A stretch of 50,645 bases of DNA from Streptomyces morookaense (GCF_013030945.1 NZ_JABBXF010000088.1:1-50645), one strand, 5' to 3'. Counted from the stretch's first letter, positions 41,475 through 50,337 are shown. Notes: generated by a model from the sequence alone, not told the origin. Translations and numbers: made by a program.

Positions 41475-44400
41475 ATGACGGACTCGGGCAGGGCGGGCCG
41501 GTCACGGCTGGGCCGTCCGGAGCGGCCCGTCGACCCGGACGCGGGACCGGTGGAGCATCTGGCGTGGGAGTTGCGGCAGTTGCGGGAGCGGGCCGGGAAA
41601 CCGAGCTACCGCGTGCTGGCGCGGCGGGCCCATTACTCGGTCAGCACGCTGGCGGAGGCGGCCAAGGGGGAGAAGCTGCCGTCGCTGCCGGTGGTCCTGG
41701 CGTATGCGCAGGCGTGCGGGGGCGACGCGGTGGAGTGGGAGGCCCGGTGGCGGGCCGCCTCGGCCGCACTCCCCGAGGACGGCGGCGACGGGCAGGGCGC
41801 GCAGGAGGCGGCCGCGCGGTGCCCGTACCCGGGGCTGGCGGCCTTCGCACCGCAGGACGCGGATCTCTTCTTCGGGCGGGCGGAGCTGGTCAAGGAGCTG
41901 CAGCTGCATGTCGAACAGGCGCCGTTGGTGGCCGTGTTCGGGGCGTCGGGCTGCGGGAAGTCCTCGCTGCTGCGCGCCGGGCTGCTGCCGCGGCTGGGGC
42001 CGCAGCGGCATCCGGTGCTGCTGGTGCCCGGGGCCCGGCCGCTGGCGGCCCTGGCCTCGGCCGTGGCCGCCGTGGTGGGCGGCGACCCCGAACCCCTGCG
42101 CCGCCGGCTGGCCGAGGACCCCGCGGCGCTGGGCCTGATACTGGGCACCTGGCTGACGTCCCGGCCGGAGGACGAGCGTGTGGTGCTCGTCGTCGACCAG
42201 TTCGAGGAGGTCTTCATCCTCTGCGAGGACGAGGCCGAACGTGCCGCGTTCCTCGGCGCCCTGGCCGCGCCGGCGCATGCCGGCACCCCGGGGATCCGTA
42301 CGGTCCTGGCGGTGCGCGCCGACTTCTACGCGCCCTGCTTCGCCCACGCGGACCTGGTCACGGCCCTGCGCTCGGGGGTGCAGATGCCCGTCGGCCCGCC
42401 GTCCCGGGACGAGTTGCGGGAGATCATCACCGGTCCGGCCGCGGCGGCCGGGGTGAGCACGGAGGCCGGACTGACCGAGACCGTGGTGGCTGAGGCCGCC
42501 GGACAGCCCGGGGCCCTGCCGCTGGTGGCCCATGCGATGCGCGAGGTGTGGCGGCGCCGCCGCGGGCGAACGCTGCGGCTGGCGGACTACCGGGCCAGCG
42601 GCGGCCTGCAGGGGGCCGTCGCGCAGACCGCCGAGCACCTCTACACCACTGCTCCCGAGGAGCAACAGGACGTACTGCAGGCCCTGTTCCTGCGGCTGAC
42701 CGCCCTGGGCGAGGGAACCGAGGACACCCGGCGCCGGGTGGAGCGAAGTGAACTGCAGGGGCTGGCCGCCCCCGAGGTCCTCGACGCCCTGCTGGACCGT
42801 CTGGCCGCCGCCCGGCTGATCGTCCTGGACGGCACCACCGTCGAAGTGGCCCACGAGGCGGTCATCCGCGCCTGGCCGCGGCTGCGCCACTGGCTCGCCG
42901 AGGACCGCGACGCCCTGCGCACCCACCGGCGCCTGACCACCGCCGCCCGCACCTGGGAGGACCTCGGCCGCGATCCCGGTGCGCTGTACCGGGGCACCCA
43001 GCTCGCCACCGCCCGGGCCTGGGCCCGGACCAGTCCCGGGGCGCTCAACGACCTGGAATCCGCCTTCCTCCAGGCCGGCATCGCCGCCGACCGGCGGCGG
43101 GTGCGCCGGGCGTACCGGGCCATCGCCGCCCTGAGCACCCTGCTGGTGCTGGCCCTGCTGTCCACCGCCGTGGCGATCTGGCAGCGCAGCGACGCCGTAC
43201 AGCAGCGCGCGGACGCGGAGTTCCGTTCCGTGGTGGCCGAGGCGGACCGGACGCGCACGTCCGACCCGTCGCTGTCCGCCCAGCTCGCCCTGGCGGCCCA
43301 CCGGATGCGTCCGGAGGACACGAACGTCGACGACACCCTGCTCTCCACCGCGAACATGCCGCTCGCCACTCCGCTGCGCGGCCACAGCGGCGCGGTGTAC
43401 CTGACGTCGTTCAGCCCGGACGGGCACACCCTCGCCACGGCCGGCTACGACCGCACGGTCCGGCTGTGGGACCTGCGCGACCCGGCCGCCCCCAAGCCCC
43501 TCGGACCGCCGCTGACCGGTTATGAGAGCTGGCTGACCTCGGCCGTGTTCAGCCCCGACGGCAAGACCCTGGCCTCCGCCGGGGACGACCGTTCGGTCCG
43601 GCTGTGGAACGTTGCCGATCCGGTGCACCCGACTCCGCTCGGCAGCCCCTTCGCGGGCGGCGACGGCACCATCTACCTCGTGGCGTTCAGCCCCGACGGG
43701 CATGTCCTCGCCACCGCGAACGAGGACCACACGGTGCGGCTGTGGGACGTGAGCGACCGGCTCCGTCCGAAGCCGCTGGGCGAGCCCCTCACCGGCCATA
43801 CGGCGCAGGTGCGTTCGGTGGCGATCAGCCGGGACGGCCGGCTGCTGGCCGCGGGCGGCGACGACGACACCGTCCTCGTGTGGAACATCTCCGACCCGGC
43901 CCGCCCCGAGCGCACGGGCCCGCCTCTCACCGGCTACACCGGGACCGTGCACTCGGTGGCCTTCAGCCCCGACGGGCACGTCCTCGCCACGGGAAGCGAC
44001 GACAAGTCCATCCGGCTGTGGGACATCGCCGACCCCGCGCACATCGCTCCGCTCGGCACCGCCCTCATCGCCCACAACGCCCCTGTCTGGTCGGTCAACT
44101 TCAGCCCGGACGGCCTGCTGCTGGCCTCGGCCGGCGCCGACGGTGCCACGCGGCTGTGGAACGTGGCCGACCCGGCGCGGATCCTCCTGTTCGGGCAGCC
44201 GCTGTCCGGCAGCGGAGGCGGCATGTTCACGGCCGTCTTCAGTCCCGACGGCCACAGCCTCGCCACCGGCAGCGACGACGGCACGGCCCTGCTGTGGTCC
44301 CTCCCCGCCGACACCCTCGTCGGCCACACGGCCAACGTCGCCGGTGCCGTGTTCAGCCCGGACGGACGTCTGCTCGTGACCGCCAGCGACGACAAGACCG

Positions 44401-45353
44401 CGCGGCTCTGGGACACGAGCAACCCGGACCGGCCGGAACCGGTCGGCCGTCCCCTCACCGGACACACCAGTTACCTCACGCACGCCGCCTGGCACCCCGG
44501 CGGACGCGTCCTCGCCACGTCGGGCGGCGACGGCACGACACGGCTGTGGGACGTCTCCCGGCCCTCCTCCCCCACCCCGCTGGGCGAGCCGCTGACCCTG
44601 CACACGCGCTACTCCGGTCCGCTCGCCTTCAGTCCGAACGGTCACGTGCTCGTCACGGGGAACGACGACCAGAGCGTGCAGCTGTGGAACGTGGACGACC
44701 CCGCGCACCCCACCCGCGTCGGGCCACCGCTCACCGGTCACACCGGCTACATCAACGCCGTCGCCTTCAGCCCCGATGCGAGCACGCTGGCCACCGCGAG
44801 CAGCGACCGCACCATCCGGCTGTGGGACGTCGACGACCCCACTCACCCGGAGCTCCTGAGCGACCCGCTGACCGGTCACACCAGTGACGTCCGCACGGTG
44901 GCCTTCAGCCCCGACGGGCGCGTCCTCGCAACTGCCGGGAACGACAAGGTGATCCGCCTGTGGAACCTGCGGGACCCGGAGCATCCCGCACGTCTGGCGT
45001 CTCTGGCCGGTCACCGCGAACCCGTGCTGTCCGTGGCCTTCGGCCCCGACGGGCGGACGCTCGCGAGCAGCAGCGCCGACACCACGGTGCGGCTGTGGGA
45101 CGTGTCCCGCCCCTCGGACGGCGCGCCGTCGCGGCAGCTCGCCACGGGACATTCGTCGTCGGTGCGGTCGGTCTCCTTCACCCCCGACGGCCGTCACCTG
45201 GCGACGGCCAGCGCGGACGACACGGCACGGCTGTGGAATCTGGACGTGGACCGCTCCGTACGACGCATCTGCGCGGCGACCCGGAACGTCCTGACACCGG
45301 ATCAGTGGAAGCTGTACGTGCCGCGGCAGGAGTACCGGGCGCCGTGCAGGTAG
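41475..45353 (+). CDS. HTH-nSTAND-TM-WD40 (14 repeats) signalling NTPase
   Basis: The protein has 1292 residues from ATG 41475, with GGAGG eight bases upstream. Order: a Cro/XRE-type HTH (about 28-85: LAWELRQLRERAGKPSYRVLARRAHYSVSTLAEAAKG), the nSTAND NTPase entry CPYPGLAAFAPQDADLFFGR, P-loop FGASGCGKSSLL near 155-166, Walker B VVLVVDQFEEVF, and a helical arm with VAHEAVIRAWPRL. One membrane helix follows (AIAALSTLLVLALLSTAVAIW, about 550-570), then fourteen WD40 repeats (about 636-1285) with FSPDGxxLATxxxDxTxRLWD, enough for two seven-bladed propellers. STAND ATPases act as switches. The partner is unknown, and it is alone in its transcript. Confidence 0.93.
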   Translation: MTDSGRAGRSRLGRPERPVDPDAGPVEHLAWELRQLRERAGKPSYRVLARRAHYSVSTLAEAAKGEKLPSLPVVLAYAQACGGDAVEWEARWRAASAALPEDGGDGQGAQEAAARCPYPGLAAFAPQDADLFFGRAELVKELQLHVEQAPLVAVFGASGCGKSSLLRAGLLPRLGPQRHPVLLVPGARPLAALASAVAAVVGGDPEPLRRRLAEDPAALGLILGTWLTSRPEDERVVLVVDQFEEVFILCEDEAERAAFLGALAAPAHAGTPGIRTVLAVRADFYAPCFAHADLVTALRSGVQMPVGPPSRDELREIITGPAAAAGVSTEAGLTETVVAEAAGQPGALPLVAHAMREVWRRRRGRTLRLADYRASGGLQGAVAQTAEHLYTTAPEEQQDVLQALFLRLTALGEGTEDTRRRVERSELQGLAAPEVLDALLDRLAAARLIVLDGTTVEVAHEAVIRAWPRLRHWLAEDRDALRTHRRLTTAARTWEDLGRDPGALYRGTQLATARAWARTSPGALNDLESAFLQAGIAADRRRVRRAYRAIAALSTLLVLALLSTAVAIWQRSDAVQQRADAEFRSVVAEADRTRTSDPSLSAQLALAAHRMRPEDTNVDDTLLSTANMPLATPLRGHSGAVYLTSFSPDGHTLATAGYDRTVRLWDLRDPAAPKPLGPPLTGYESWLTSAVFSPDGKTLASAGDDRSVRLWNVADPVHPTPLGSPFAGGDGTIYLVAFSPDGHVLATANEDHTVRLWDVSDRLRPKPLGEPLTGHTAQVRSVAISRDGRLLAAGGDDDTVLVWNISDPARPERTGPPLTGYTGTVHSVAFSPDGHVLATGSDDKSIRLWDIADPAHIAPLGTALIAHNAPVWSVNFSPDGLLLASAGADGATRLWNVADPARILLFGQPLSGSGGGMFTAVFSPDGHSLATGSDDGTALLWSLPADTLVGHTANVAGAVFSPDGRLLVTASDDKTARLWDTSNPDRPEPVGRPLTGHTSYLTHAAWHPGGRVLATSGGDGTTRLWDVSRPSSPTPLGEPLTLHTRYSGPLAFSPNGHVLVTGNDDQSVQLWNVDDPAHPTRVGPPLTGHTGYINAVAFSPDASTLATASSDRTIRLWDVDDPTHPELLSDPLTGHTSDVRTVAFSPDGRVLATAGNDKVIRLWNLRDPEHPARLASLAGHREPVLSVAFGPDGRTLASSSADTTVRLWDVSRPSDGAPSRQLATGHSSSVRSVSFTPDGRHLATASADDTARLWNLDVDRSVRRICAATRNVLTPDQWKLYVPRQEYRAPCR

Positions 45354-45414
45354 GGGACGAGGACCGGCGATAGGCTGCCTGCCGTCCCGGTCCCGGGACA
45401 GGAGAAGAGGACTC

Positions 45415-46416
45415 ATGACGCATGCGGTGACGCCGGCATCCGCCGACGTGTGGCTGCTGGCGAGAGAACACCCCGCCGGTCTCAGACGTTCGACCGGCGA
45501 ACTGGCCGGCGCGCTGCGGGCGGTGTACGGCGACCGGTTCGCCGTCTGGCGCACCGACGAGCTCGTCCTGGGCGTCCGCGGCGGCCGGCTGGTGCTGCGG
45601 ACGCTGGGCGGCACCGAGGTGGCCGCCCCGAAGGTGGTGTGCGTGCGCCAGTTGCCCGGGTCGATGCATCACGACCGCGAGGTCTCCCTGCTACGGCACC
45701 TGGAACGCATGGGGGCCGCGCTCGTCAACCCGCTCGCGGCGCATCTCGCGTGCCGCAACAAGCTCTGGCAGCTGCAGGAACTGGCCCTGGCCGGGCTGCC
45801 GGTGCCCGACAGCCTCTCCTATGCCACCGCGCCGCTGGAGGGTGTGGTGCGTACGCCCGGCTTCGACGTGCCGTGCGTGGTCAAGCCCGTCACCGGCTAC
45901 CAGGGCCGGAGCGTCTTCCTCGCGCCCGACGCGCACATGCTGCGCGAGATGGCCGGGGCCCTCGCGCAGGACGTGCCGCTGCTCTTCCAGGAGCACGTGG
46001 CGACCTCGCACGGCCGCGATCTGCGGGTCGTCGTGGTCGACGGCGAGCCCGTGGCGGCCGAGTTGCGCACCTCCTGCGACGGCTCCCTCGCCTCGAACCT
46101 CGCCCGCGGCGGCTCCGCCACGCTCTGCCCGGGCCGCTATCCGCAGGCCGAGGCCCTGGCCGTGCGGGCCGCCCGCACCATGGGGCTCGCCGTCGCCGGC
46201 GTGGACCTGCTGTTCGGCCCGGCGGACACGTACACGATCTGCGAGGTCAACGCCGTTCCGGGGTGGCGCCCGGGGATGACGGGGGTGATCCCCGCCATCG
46301 CCGCCTGCGTCGCACGCCGCCTCGACGGCCGGGGGGAGCTCGACGGCCGGGGAGAAAAGGACCGGGGGGACGAGGATCGGGGGGCCCGGAACCGGGGGGA
46401 CCGAGAACCACTGTGA
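45415..46416 (+). CDS. RimK-type ATP-grasp ligase
   Basis: The protein has 333 residues from ATG 45415, with AGGAGAAGAGG upstream. ATP-grasp signs: LVNPLAAHLACRNKLWQLQELALAGLPVPDSL, a Lys in CVVKPVTGYQGRSVFL, FQEHVATSHGRDLRVVVVDGEPVAAELR, GVDLLF and the metal-binding ICEVNAVPGW. RimK-type enzymes join a carboxylate to an amine (glutamate tails, F420 side chain, small peptides). The last 25 residues are a low-complexity Gly/Arg/Asp tail. Eleven bp separate it from the deaminase gene, so the two form an operon. Confidence 0.9.
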   Translation: MTHAVTPASADVWLLAREHPAGLRRSTGELAGALRAVYGDRFAVWRTDELVLGVRGGRLVLRTLGGTEVAAPKVVCVRQLPGSMHHDREVSLLRHLERMGAALVNPLAAHLACRNKLWQLQELALAGLPVPDSLSYATAPLEGVVRTPGFDVPCVVKPVTGYQGRSVFLAPDAHMLREMAGALAQDVPLLFQEHVATSHGRDLRVVVVDGEPVAAELRTSCDGSLASNLARGGSATLCPGRYPQAEALAVRAARTMGLAVAGVDLLFGPADTYTICEVNAVPGWRPGMTGVIPAIAACVARRLDGRGELDGRGEKDRGDEDRGARNRGDREPL

Positions 46417-46427
46417 GGAGAACGGCC

Positions 46428-46931
46428 TTGTCCGACATCAGCACCGCCGAACTCGCCTTTCTGCAGCGCGCCGTCGCCATCTCGCGGCGCGCGCTGGAGG
46501 CACCCGGCATCACCCCGTTCGGGGCGCTCGTCGTCGTCGACGGGGCCGTCGTGGGCGAGGGCAGCAGCTCGGTCGTCAAGCTGCACGACCCCACCGCGCA
46601 TGCGGAAGTCATGGCCTTGCGGGCGGCGGGTGCTGCGCTGGAGCGGCACATCCTCTCCGACGGGGTGATGTACACCAGCAGCGAGCCGTGCCCGATGTGC
46701 CTCACCGCCTGCTACTGGGCGCACATTCCGCGGGTGGTGTACGCGGCGGACAGCCACGACGTTGCGGAGCACGGCTTCGAGGATCTGCGGCTCTACCGCG
46801 AGCTGAGGCTGGACAAGGCGGACCGGACGCTGCAGGGCGTCGCCGCGGACGGCCCGGTCCGGGCGGAGGCCGTGTCGGTGCTCAAGGCCTGGAGTGATGC
46901 GCTGCCGGAGCCGGTGGTTCCGAAGTTCTAG
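46428..46931 (+). CDS. Nucleoside/guanine deaminase-like (CDA fold) enzyme
   Basis: The protein has 167 residues. The start is TTG 46428 (protein begins LSDISTAELAFLQRAV), with GAGGAG seven bases upstream; no ATG is available in frame. Zinc-site motifs are intact: His58-Ala-Glu60 (TAHAEVMALRAAG) and Cys88/Cys91 (SSEPCPMCLTACYWAHI). The overall pattern (TPFGALVVVDGAVVGEGSS, PRVVYAADSHDVAEHGFEDLRLYREL) fits guanine deaminase/tRNA-adenosine-deaminase relatives. It sits with the ATP-grasp gene, so its substrate may be a purine-like or guanidino metabolite. Confidence 0.92.
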   Translation: MSDISTAELAFLQRAVAISRRALEAPGITPFGALVVVDGAVVGEGSSSVVKLHDPTAHAEVMALRAAGAALERHILSDGVMYTSSEPCPMCLTACYWAHIPRVVYAADSHDVAEHGFEDLRLYRELRLDKADRTLQGVAADGPVRAEAVSVLKAWSDALPEPVVPKF

Positions 46932-47088
46932 ACACGTCGCATTGCCCTCTTTGGCCGGAAGGTTGCTGTACACACCTGCTCTTTGGTGCGGACCATCGAT
47001 GAGTGCGACATAGCACGCGATCCCGGAATTGAGAACTCACCGTCCATTTCGGGCTCTTCAGGCATCGGCACCGCCCTCGGGAAGACAC

Positions 47089-48645
47089 ATGACTTCTTCG
47101 GCAACCCCACTGCTTCTGTCTGCACCGACCCTTTCACCGGACACCGCGCACGTCCCCACCGGCCGCATTCTGATGATCCATCCGCCGTATGTGCACGACG
47201 ACTACCTGGGCACCGGCACCCCGTTCTCCCCGGACCGGCTGCCCTTCCTGCCCGTCGCACCGCTGTACGCGGCCGAATTGCTGGAACGGCAGGGCCTCGC
47301 CGAACCCGACCTGTTCGACTGCCAGCTCCACGATCTGCGCACCGCCGAAAACCTGGAGGACTACGACGCGTTCGGCATCGCCGTCATGGGTGCGCAGAAC
47401 ATCAGCCCGGCGGCCCAGGTCCACCGCCACCTCACGGTGGAACGCGAACTCCCGGCCGACAAGGTCCATGTCGGCGGCCAGGGCGTGGAACGGCTTTCCC
47501 CCGAGGAGTTCGAGCGGATCTTCCCGGGGGCGCACCAGACGGACCGGCGGTGGCTGTCCGCCGTCCCCGGCGCCATGGACATCGACCTGCACCACCAGCT
47601 CGACCGCCTGACCGAGGACGACCTGCGCACGTATCTCACACACGAACTGACCCTGCCGTTCAGCCAGGGATGCCTGTTCGGGTGCAGTTTCTGCGGGGCG
47701 CAGATCCAGCAGCGGGAGGCGTTCTTCAACGTCCGGGCCCATCTGGAGAACGCCTGCCGGATCGCGGAGCGCCTCGGCCTGACGTCGCTGTATCTGTACT
47801 GCACATCACTGGACTTCTTCCAGCAGGGCCTCCCGGGCGGGAACCTCGGACTGCTCACCGCCCAGCTCGAAGCCGTCATCGAGGTGGAGGAGCGGTACCC
47901 GGGGATCCGCATCGGCCTGCACGCCCTGACCCGAGCCGACTCCTACAACGCCGCGATGCGCTCGGAGCAGGTCCGCGACCTGGTGCTGCGCGCAGGCTTC
48001 GACCGCTTCGGATTCGGCGCCGACGGCGCGGCGTCCGTCGCCGTCCTGCGGGCCATGCGCAAGCACGCGGACACACTGCGCTCAGACCTCATAACGGCGT
48101 TCCAGCACATGGAGGAACACGCACTCGTCCCGGAGATCCTCTATGTGTTCGGCATCCCCGAGGAAACCGAGGAGACCCTCGTCGAGACGCGCACGCTCTG
48201 CGGTCTGCTGCTGGAGACCTTCCCGTCGTCGGAGTACCGCGGCTTCCCGGCGAAGAACGAGATACCGGGCAACTCCAACTGGAAACGCCCCGGATGGCGC
48301 GGCTCGGCGGCCCACCGCACGCTGCTCGACCACCCGGACCATTTCCTGAACCTGGGATTCGAAGCGCTGGCGAACGAGACCTCGCACCGCGATCCGGAGA
48401 TGCGCATGCTGGTCAACCGGTACGCCGTCGACATGAGCCGGCACGCACACGACCTCGGCCGGGTCCGCAGCTACCTGACCCTGCCGGTGGCCGCTCCCGG
48501 CGCCGCGATCATGGACGAGGAAACGCTGGAGGGATTCCGGGACATCGCCGCGCACTACGCGCCGGACGCGGCGGCGGAACTGCGAACGGACAACCTGGCC
48601 GAACTGCGACCGGTGCTCAACTCGGCGATCCCGAAGGACTATTGA
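47089..48645 (+). CDS. Radical SAM protein with N-terminal Rossmann-like domain
   Basis: The protein has 518 residues from ATG 47089 (MTSSATPLLLSAPTLSP), with CGGGAAG upstream. The 4Fe-4S ligands are Cys195, Cys199 and Cys202 in SQGCLFGCSFCGAQ (CX3CX2C). The N-terminal ~150 residues (RILMIHPPYVHDDYLGTG...FLPVAPLYAAELLERQG...VHVGGQGVERL) look like the B12-binding-like Rossmann domain of cobalamin radical SAM enzymes, but the usual D-x-H-x-x-G cobalamin motif is not evident. The core continues with ITAFQHMEEHALVPEILYVFGIPEETEETLVETRTL. The reaction is unknown. Confidence 0.9.
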   Translation: MTSSATPLLLSAPTLSPDTAHVPTGRILMIHPPYVHDDYLGTGTPFSPDRLPFLPVAPLYAAELLERQGLAEPDLFDCQLHDLRTAENLEDYDAFGIAVMGAQNISPAAQVHRHLTVERELPADKVHVGGQGVERLSPEEFERIFPGAHQTDRRWLSAVPGAMDIDLHHQLDRLTEDDLRTYLTHELTLPFSQGCLFGCSFCGAQIQQREAFFNVRAHLENACRIAERLGLTSLYLYCTSLDFFQQGLPGGNLGLLTAQLEAVIEVEERYPGIRIGLHALTRADSYNAAMRSEQVRDLVLRAGFDRFGFGADGAASVAVLRAMRKHADTLRSDLITAFQHMEEHALVPEILYVFGIPEETEETLVETRTLCGLLLETFPSSEYRGFPAKNEIPGNSNWKRPGWRGSAAHRTLLDHPDHFLNLGFEALANETSHRDPEMRMLVNRYAVDMSRHAHDLGRVRSYLTLPVAAPGAAIMDEETLEGFRDIAAHYAPDAAAELRTDNLAELRPVLNSAIPKDY

Positions 48646-48654
48646 GGAAACGTT

Positions 48655-48682
48655 CCGGGGCGCCTCGTCCCACGCGCCCCGG
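48655..48682 (+). terminator. Hairpin terminator after radical SAM gene
   Basis: CCGGGGCGC (48655-48663) and GCGCCCCGG (48674-48682) with a 10-base loop begin 9 bp after the stop codon. Confidence 0.7.
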
Positions 48683-48856
48683 ACCGTTCCAGTCCGCCGT
48701 TCCAGGTGCGTCACGTCTCCCCTGGTCGAAGCCCGCGTCCGCATTCCCGCATCCCGAACTGCCCGGCATTCATGGCGGCCGGGAAGCACGCCCCCCAAGC
48801 TCGGGTGGTCCGCACGTTCCGAACGACCCGGACACCGACATGAAGGGGTACGTTTC

Positions 48857-49846
48857 TTGACCACTCACCTTCGCCACGGCTCCCGCCCCCGAGCGGTACT
48901 GGCGCTGCTGGCGGCACTGTGCGGCATCGCCGGTGCCACCGCGGCCGGTGCGACCCCGGCGGCAGCAGCCGATCACCGTCAGGCGATCTACGCCATCGCG
49001 CACCGGGTCGACACCCTCGACGGCGTGGACGCCGCCCTCAAGCACGGCGCCAACGGCATCGAGATCGACGTCTGTTCCTGGTGGAACCCGAACGAATGGC
49101 GCGCCTATCACGACTGTTCCTCGGCCGGTGACAACCGGCGGGGCCCCAGCTTCGACAGCATGATCGACCGCATCGTCTCCCACGCCAGGGCAGGACGCCG
49201 GCTGGGGCTCGTCTGGCTGGACATCAAGGACCCGAACTACTGCGGAGAGGCACCCAACCGCGCGTGCAGCGTCGCCGGACTGCACGACAAGGCACAGCGG
49301 TTGACGGCTGCCGGGATCCAGGTGCTCTACGGCTTCTACGAGTACCACGGCGGCAGCACCCCGGACGTCGGCGGCAGGGGCTGGAAGAGCCTGCAGGGCA
49401 GGCTCGGCCCCCTGGAGGGCATCACGACGACCGGGTCCCGCGACCAGATCCAGAGCGCCTACAACCGGTTCGGCTCCGGACTCCCCACCGGTCATCGGGC
49501 GATGGACTACGGCGACAGCGACATCTCCAAGGGCTTCGGCAACTGCACCGAAGCCACGTACAACACGTGCACGGAACTGAAGAAGGGCGCCAAGGACCGC
49601 GCCGCCGGCCGCCTCGCGGCCACGCTGTCCTGGACGACCACCTACAACGACCCGTGGTACGTCGACAAGCTGCTGGGCGATGCGCGCGTGGACGGCATCA
49701 TCGCGGGCTACGGCGCCTTCACCGGAGTGCGCGAGTACGACGACAACTGGAAGTGCGCCAACGCCATCAAGCTCGTCCGCGACTGGGTGAACCGCCACAG
49801 CACCACCCATCGCATGGCCACCAGCGGTGACCGCTTGTTCAGGTGA
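48857..49846 (+). CDS. Secreted sphingomyelinase D-like phospholipase D
   Basis: The protein has 329 residues from TTG 48857 (LTTHLRHGSRPRAVLALLAAL), with GAAGGGG upstream; the only near ATG (48840) is out of frame. A signal peptide ends near ATPAAAADH. The mature part shows the GDPD-like active site of SMase D/PLD toxins: His49 (YAIAHRVDTLDGV), Glu69 and Asp71 (NGIEIDVCSWW), and His85 (RAYHDC), with spacing close to the spider enzymes' His12, Glu32, Asp34 and His47. Cys pairs are conserved. The end MATSGDRLFR resembles the SMD tail. It would cleave choline head groups from sphingomyelin or lysolipids outside the cell. Confidence 0.9.
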   Translation: MTTHLRHGSRPRAVLALLAALCGIAGATAAGATPAAAADHRQAIYAIAHRVDTLDGVDAALKHGANGIEIDVCSWWNPNEWRAYHDCSSAGDNRRGPSFDSMIDRIVSHARAGRRLGLVWLDIKDPNYCGEAPNRACSVAGLHDKAQRLTAAGIQVLYGFYEYHGGSTPDVGGRGWKSLQGRLGPLEGITTTGSRDQIQSAYNRFGSGLPTGHRAMDYGDSDISKGFGNCTEATYNTCTELKKGAKDRAAGRLAATLSWTTTYNDPWYVDKLLGDARVDGIIAGYGAFTGVREYDDNWKCANAIKLVRDWVNRHSTTHRMATSGDRLFR

Positions 49847-49940
49847 CAAACAGCCTCGGACCGTCGGCCGGGTCGCCTGTCGCGGCGGGTCCCGCCGTCC
49901 GGCGGCCGGTGCCCAGCGGTAGACGCCCAGCCCAGTGGAA

Positions 49941-49969
49941 CCTTGCGGCAACCGCCAGCTGCCGCAAGG
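49941..49969 (+). terminator. Perfect 10-bp hairpin, likely terminator of the phospholipase gene
   Basis: CCTTGCGGCA and TGCCGCAAGG with a 9-base loop, 95 bp after the phospholipase stop; partial complement AGTG/CACT extends it. Confidence 0.5.
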
Positions 49970-50064
49970 GCTTCACTGCCTTGCTTCCTCCGCCACTGGC
50001 ATGCAGCGGCGGCAAAACAGTTGAGCAACCATGCCCACGGTTGCACCGACCCACGTAATCCTGG

Positions 50065-50094
50065 CAGCACCTGCTAGTTGACCAGTAGGTGCTG
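50065..50094. repeat. Inverted repeat, arms shared with 50145-50172
   Basis: CACCTGCT and AGTAGGTG arms around AGTTGACC; same arms and same single G/T mismatch as the next palindrome. Outer CAG/CTG extend it to 11-bp arms. Confidence 0.65.
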
Positions 50095-50144
50095 ATCATC
50101 GGTGCCCACGGATATCTCCCGGGCGGGCACTGGTCACGGTGGTG

Positions 50145-50172
50145 GGGCACCTGCTCACGTGAGTAGGTGCCC
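50145..50172. repeat. Palindrome with CACGTG centre
   Basis: CACCTGCT and AGTAGGTG arms around CACGTG, extended by GGG/CCC: a 28-bp near-perfect palindrome with one G/T mismatch pair. Confidence 0.7.
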
Positions 50173-50337
50173 TGAAGCCCCCGACTGACCGCCTACCAGT
50201 AACCAGGACGTGGTGAGCCCGGGTCGGCTACGTGCGAGTAGGCATCCGAGCCTTCAGCCGGTGTGACGGCCGCCCCTTGACGTTGAGTGGCGGCTGAGTC
50301 CCGACGGCCCTGCCCGGCTGTGATCCCGAAGGCACTC

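Larger units (their letters stand above)
49847..50337. other. Gene-free stretch with six consecutive inverted repeats
   Basis: No credible gene. Stem-loops: 49941-49969 (CCTTGCGGCA/TGCCGCAAGG, perfect), 49991-50013 (CCGCC/GGCGG, weak), 50025-50044 (GCAACC/GGTTGC), 50065-50094 (CAGCACCTGCT/AGTAGGTGCTG), 50102-50130 (GTGCCC/GGGCAC) and 50145-50172 (GGGCACCTGCT/AGTAGGTGCCC). From 50173 to 50337 I see no clear repeat. Confidence 0.55.

Noticed and set aside
45353..45414. Possible terminator between the STAND and ATP-grasp genes
   Set aside because: Only short imperfect GTCCC/GGGAC pairing is visible, too weak to call.
41502..45614. Minus-strand frame of 1370 codons over the STAND/WD40 gene
   Set aside because: Repetitive Val/Gly/Arg product mirrors the WD40 repeats on the other strand; no ribosome site or known fold.
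48840..48860. Six-codon upstream frame (MKGYVS) whose TGA overlaps the TTG start of the phospholipase
   Set aside because: No ribosome site precedes its ATG; most likely chance, although the TTGA overlap is neat.
49941..50172. Reading of the hairpin run as a Streptomyces telomere or CRISPR array
   Set aside because: Coding sequence continues to the right of it, repeats are not evenly spaced and there are no unique spacers of constant length.
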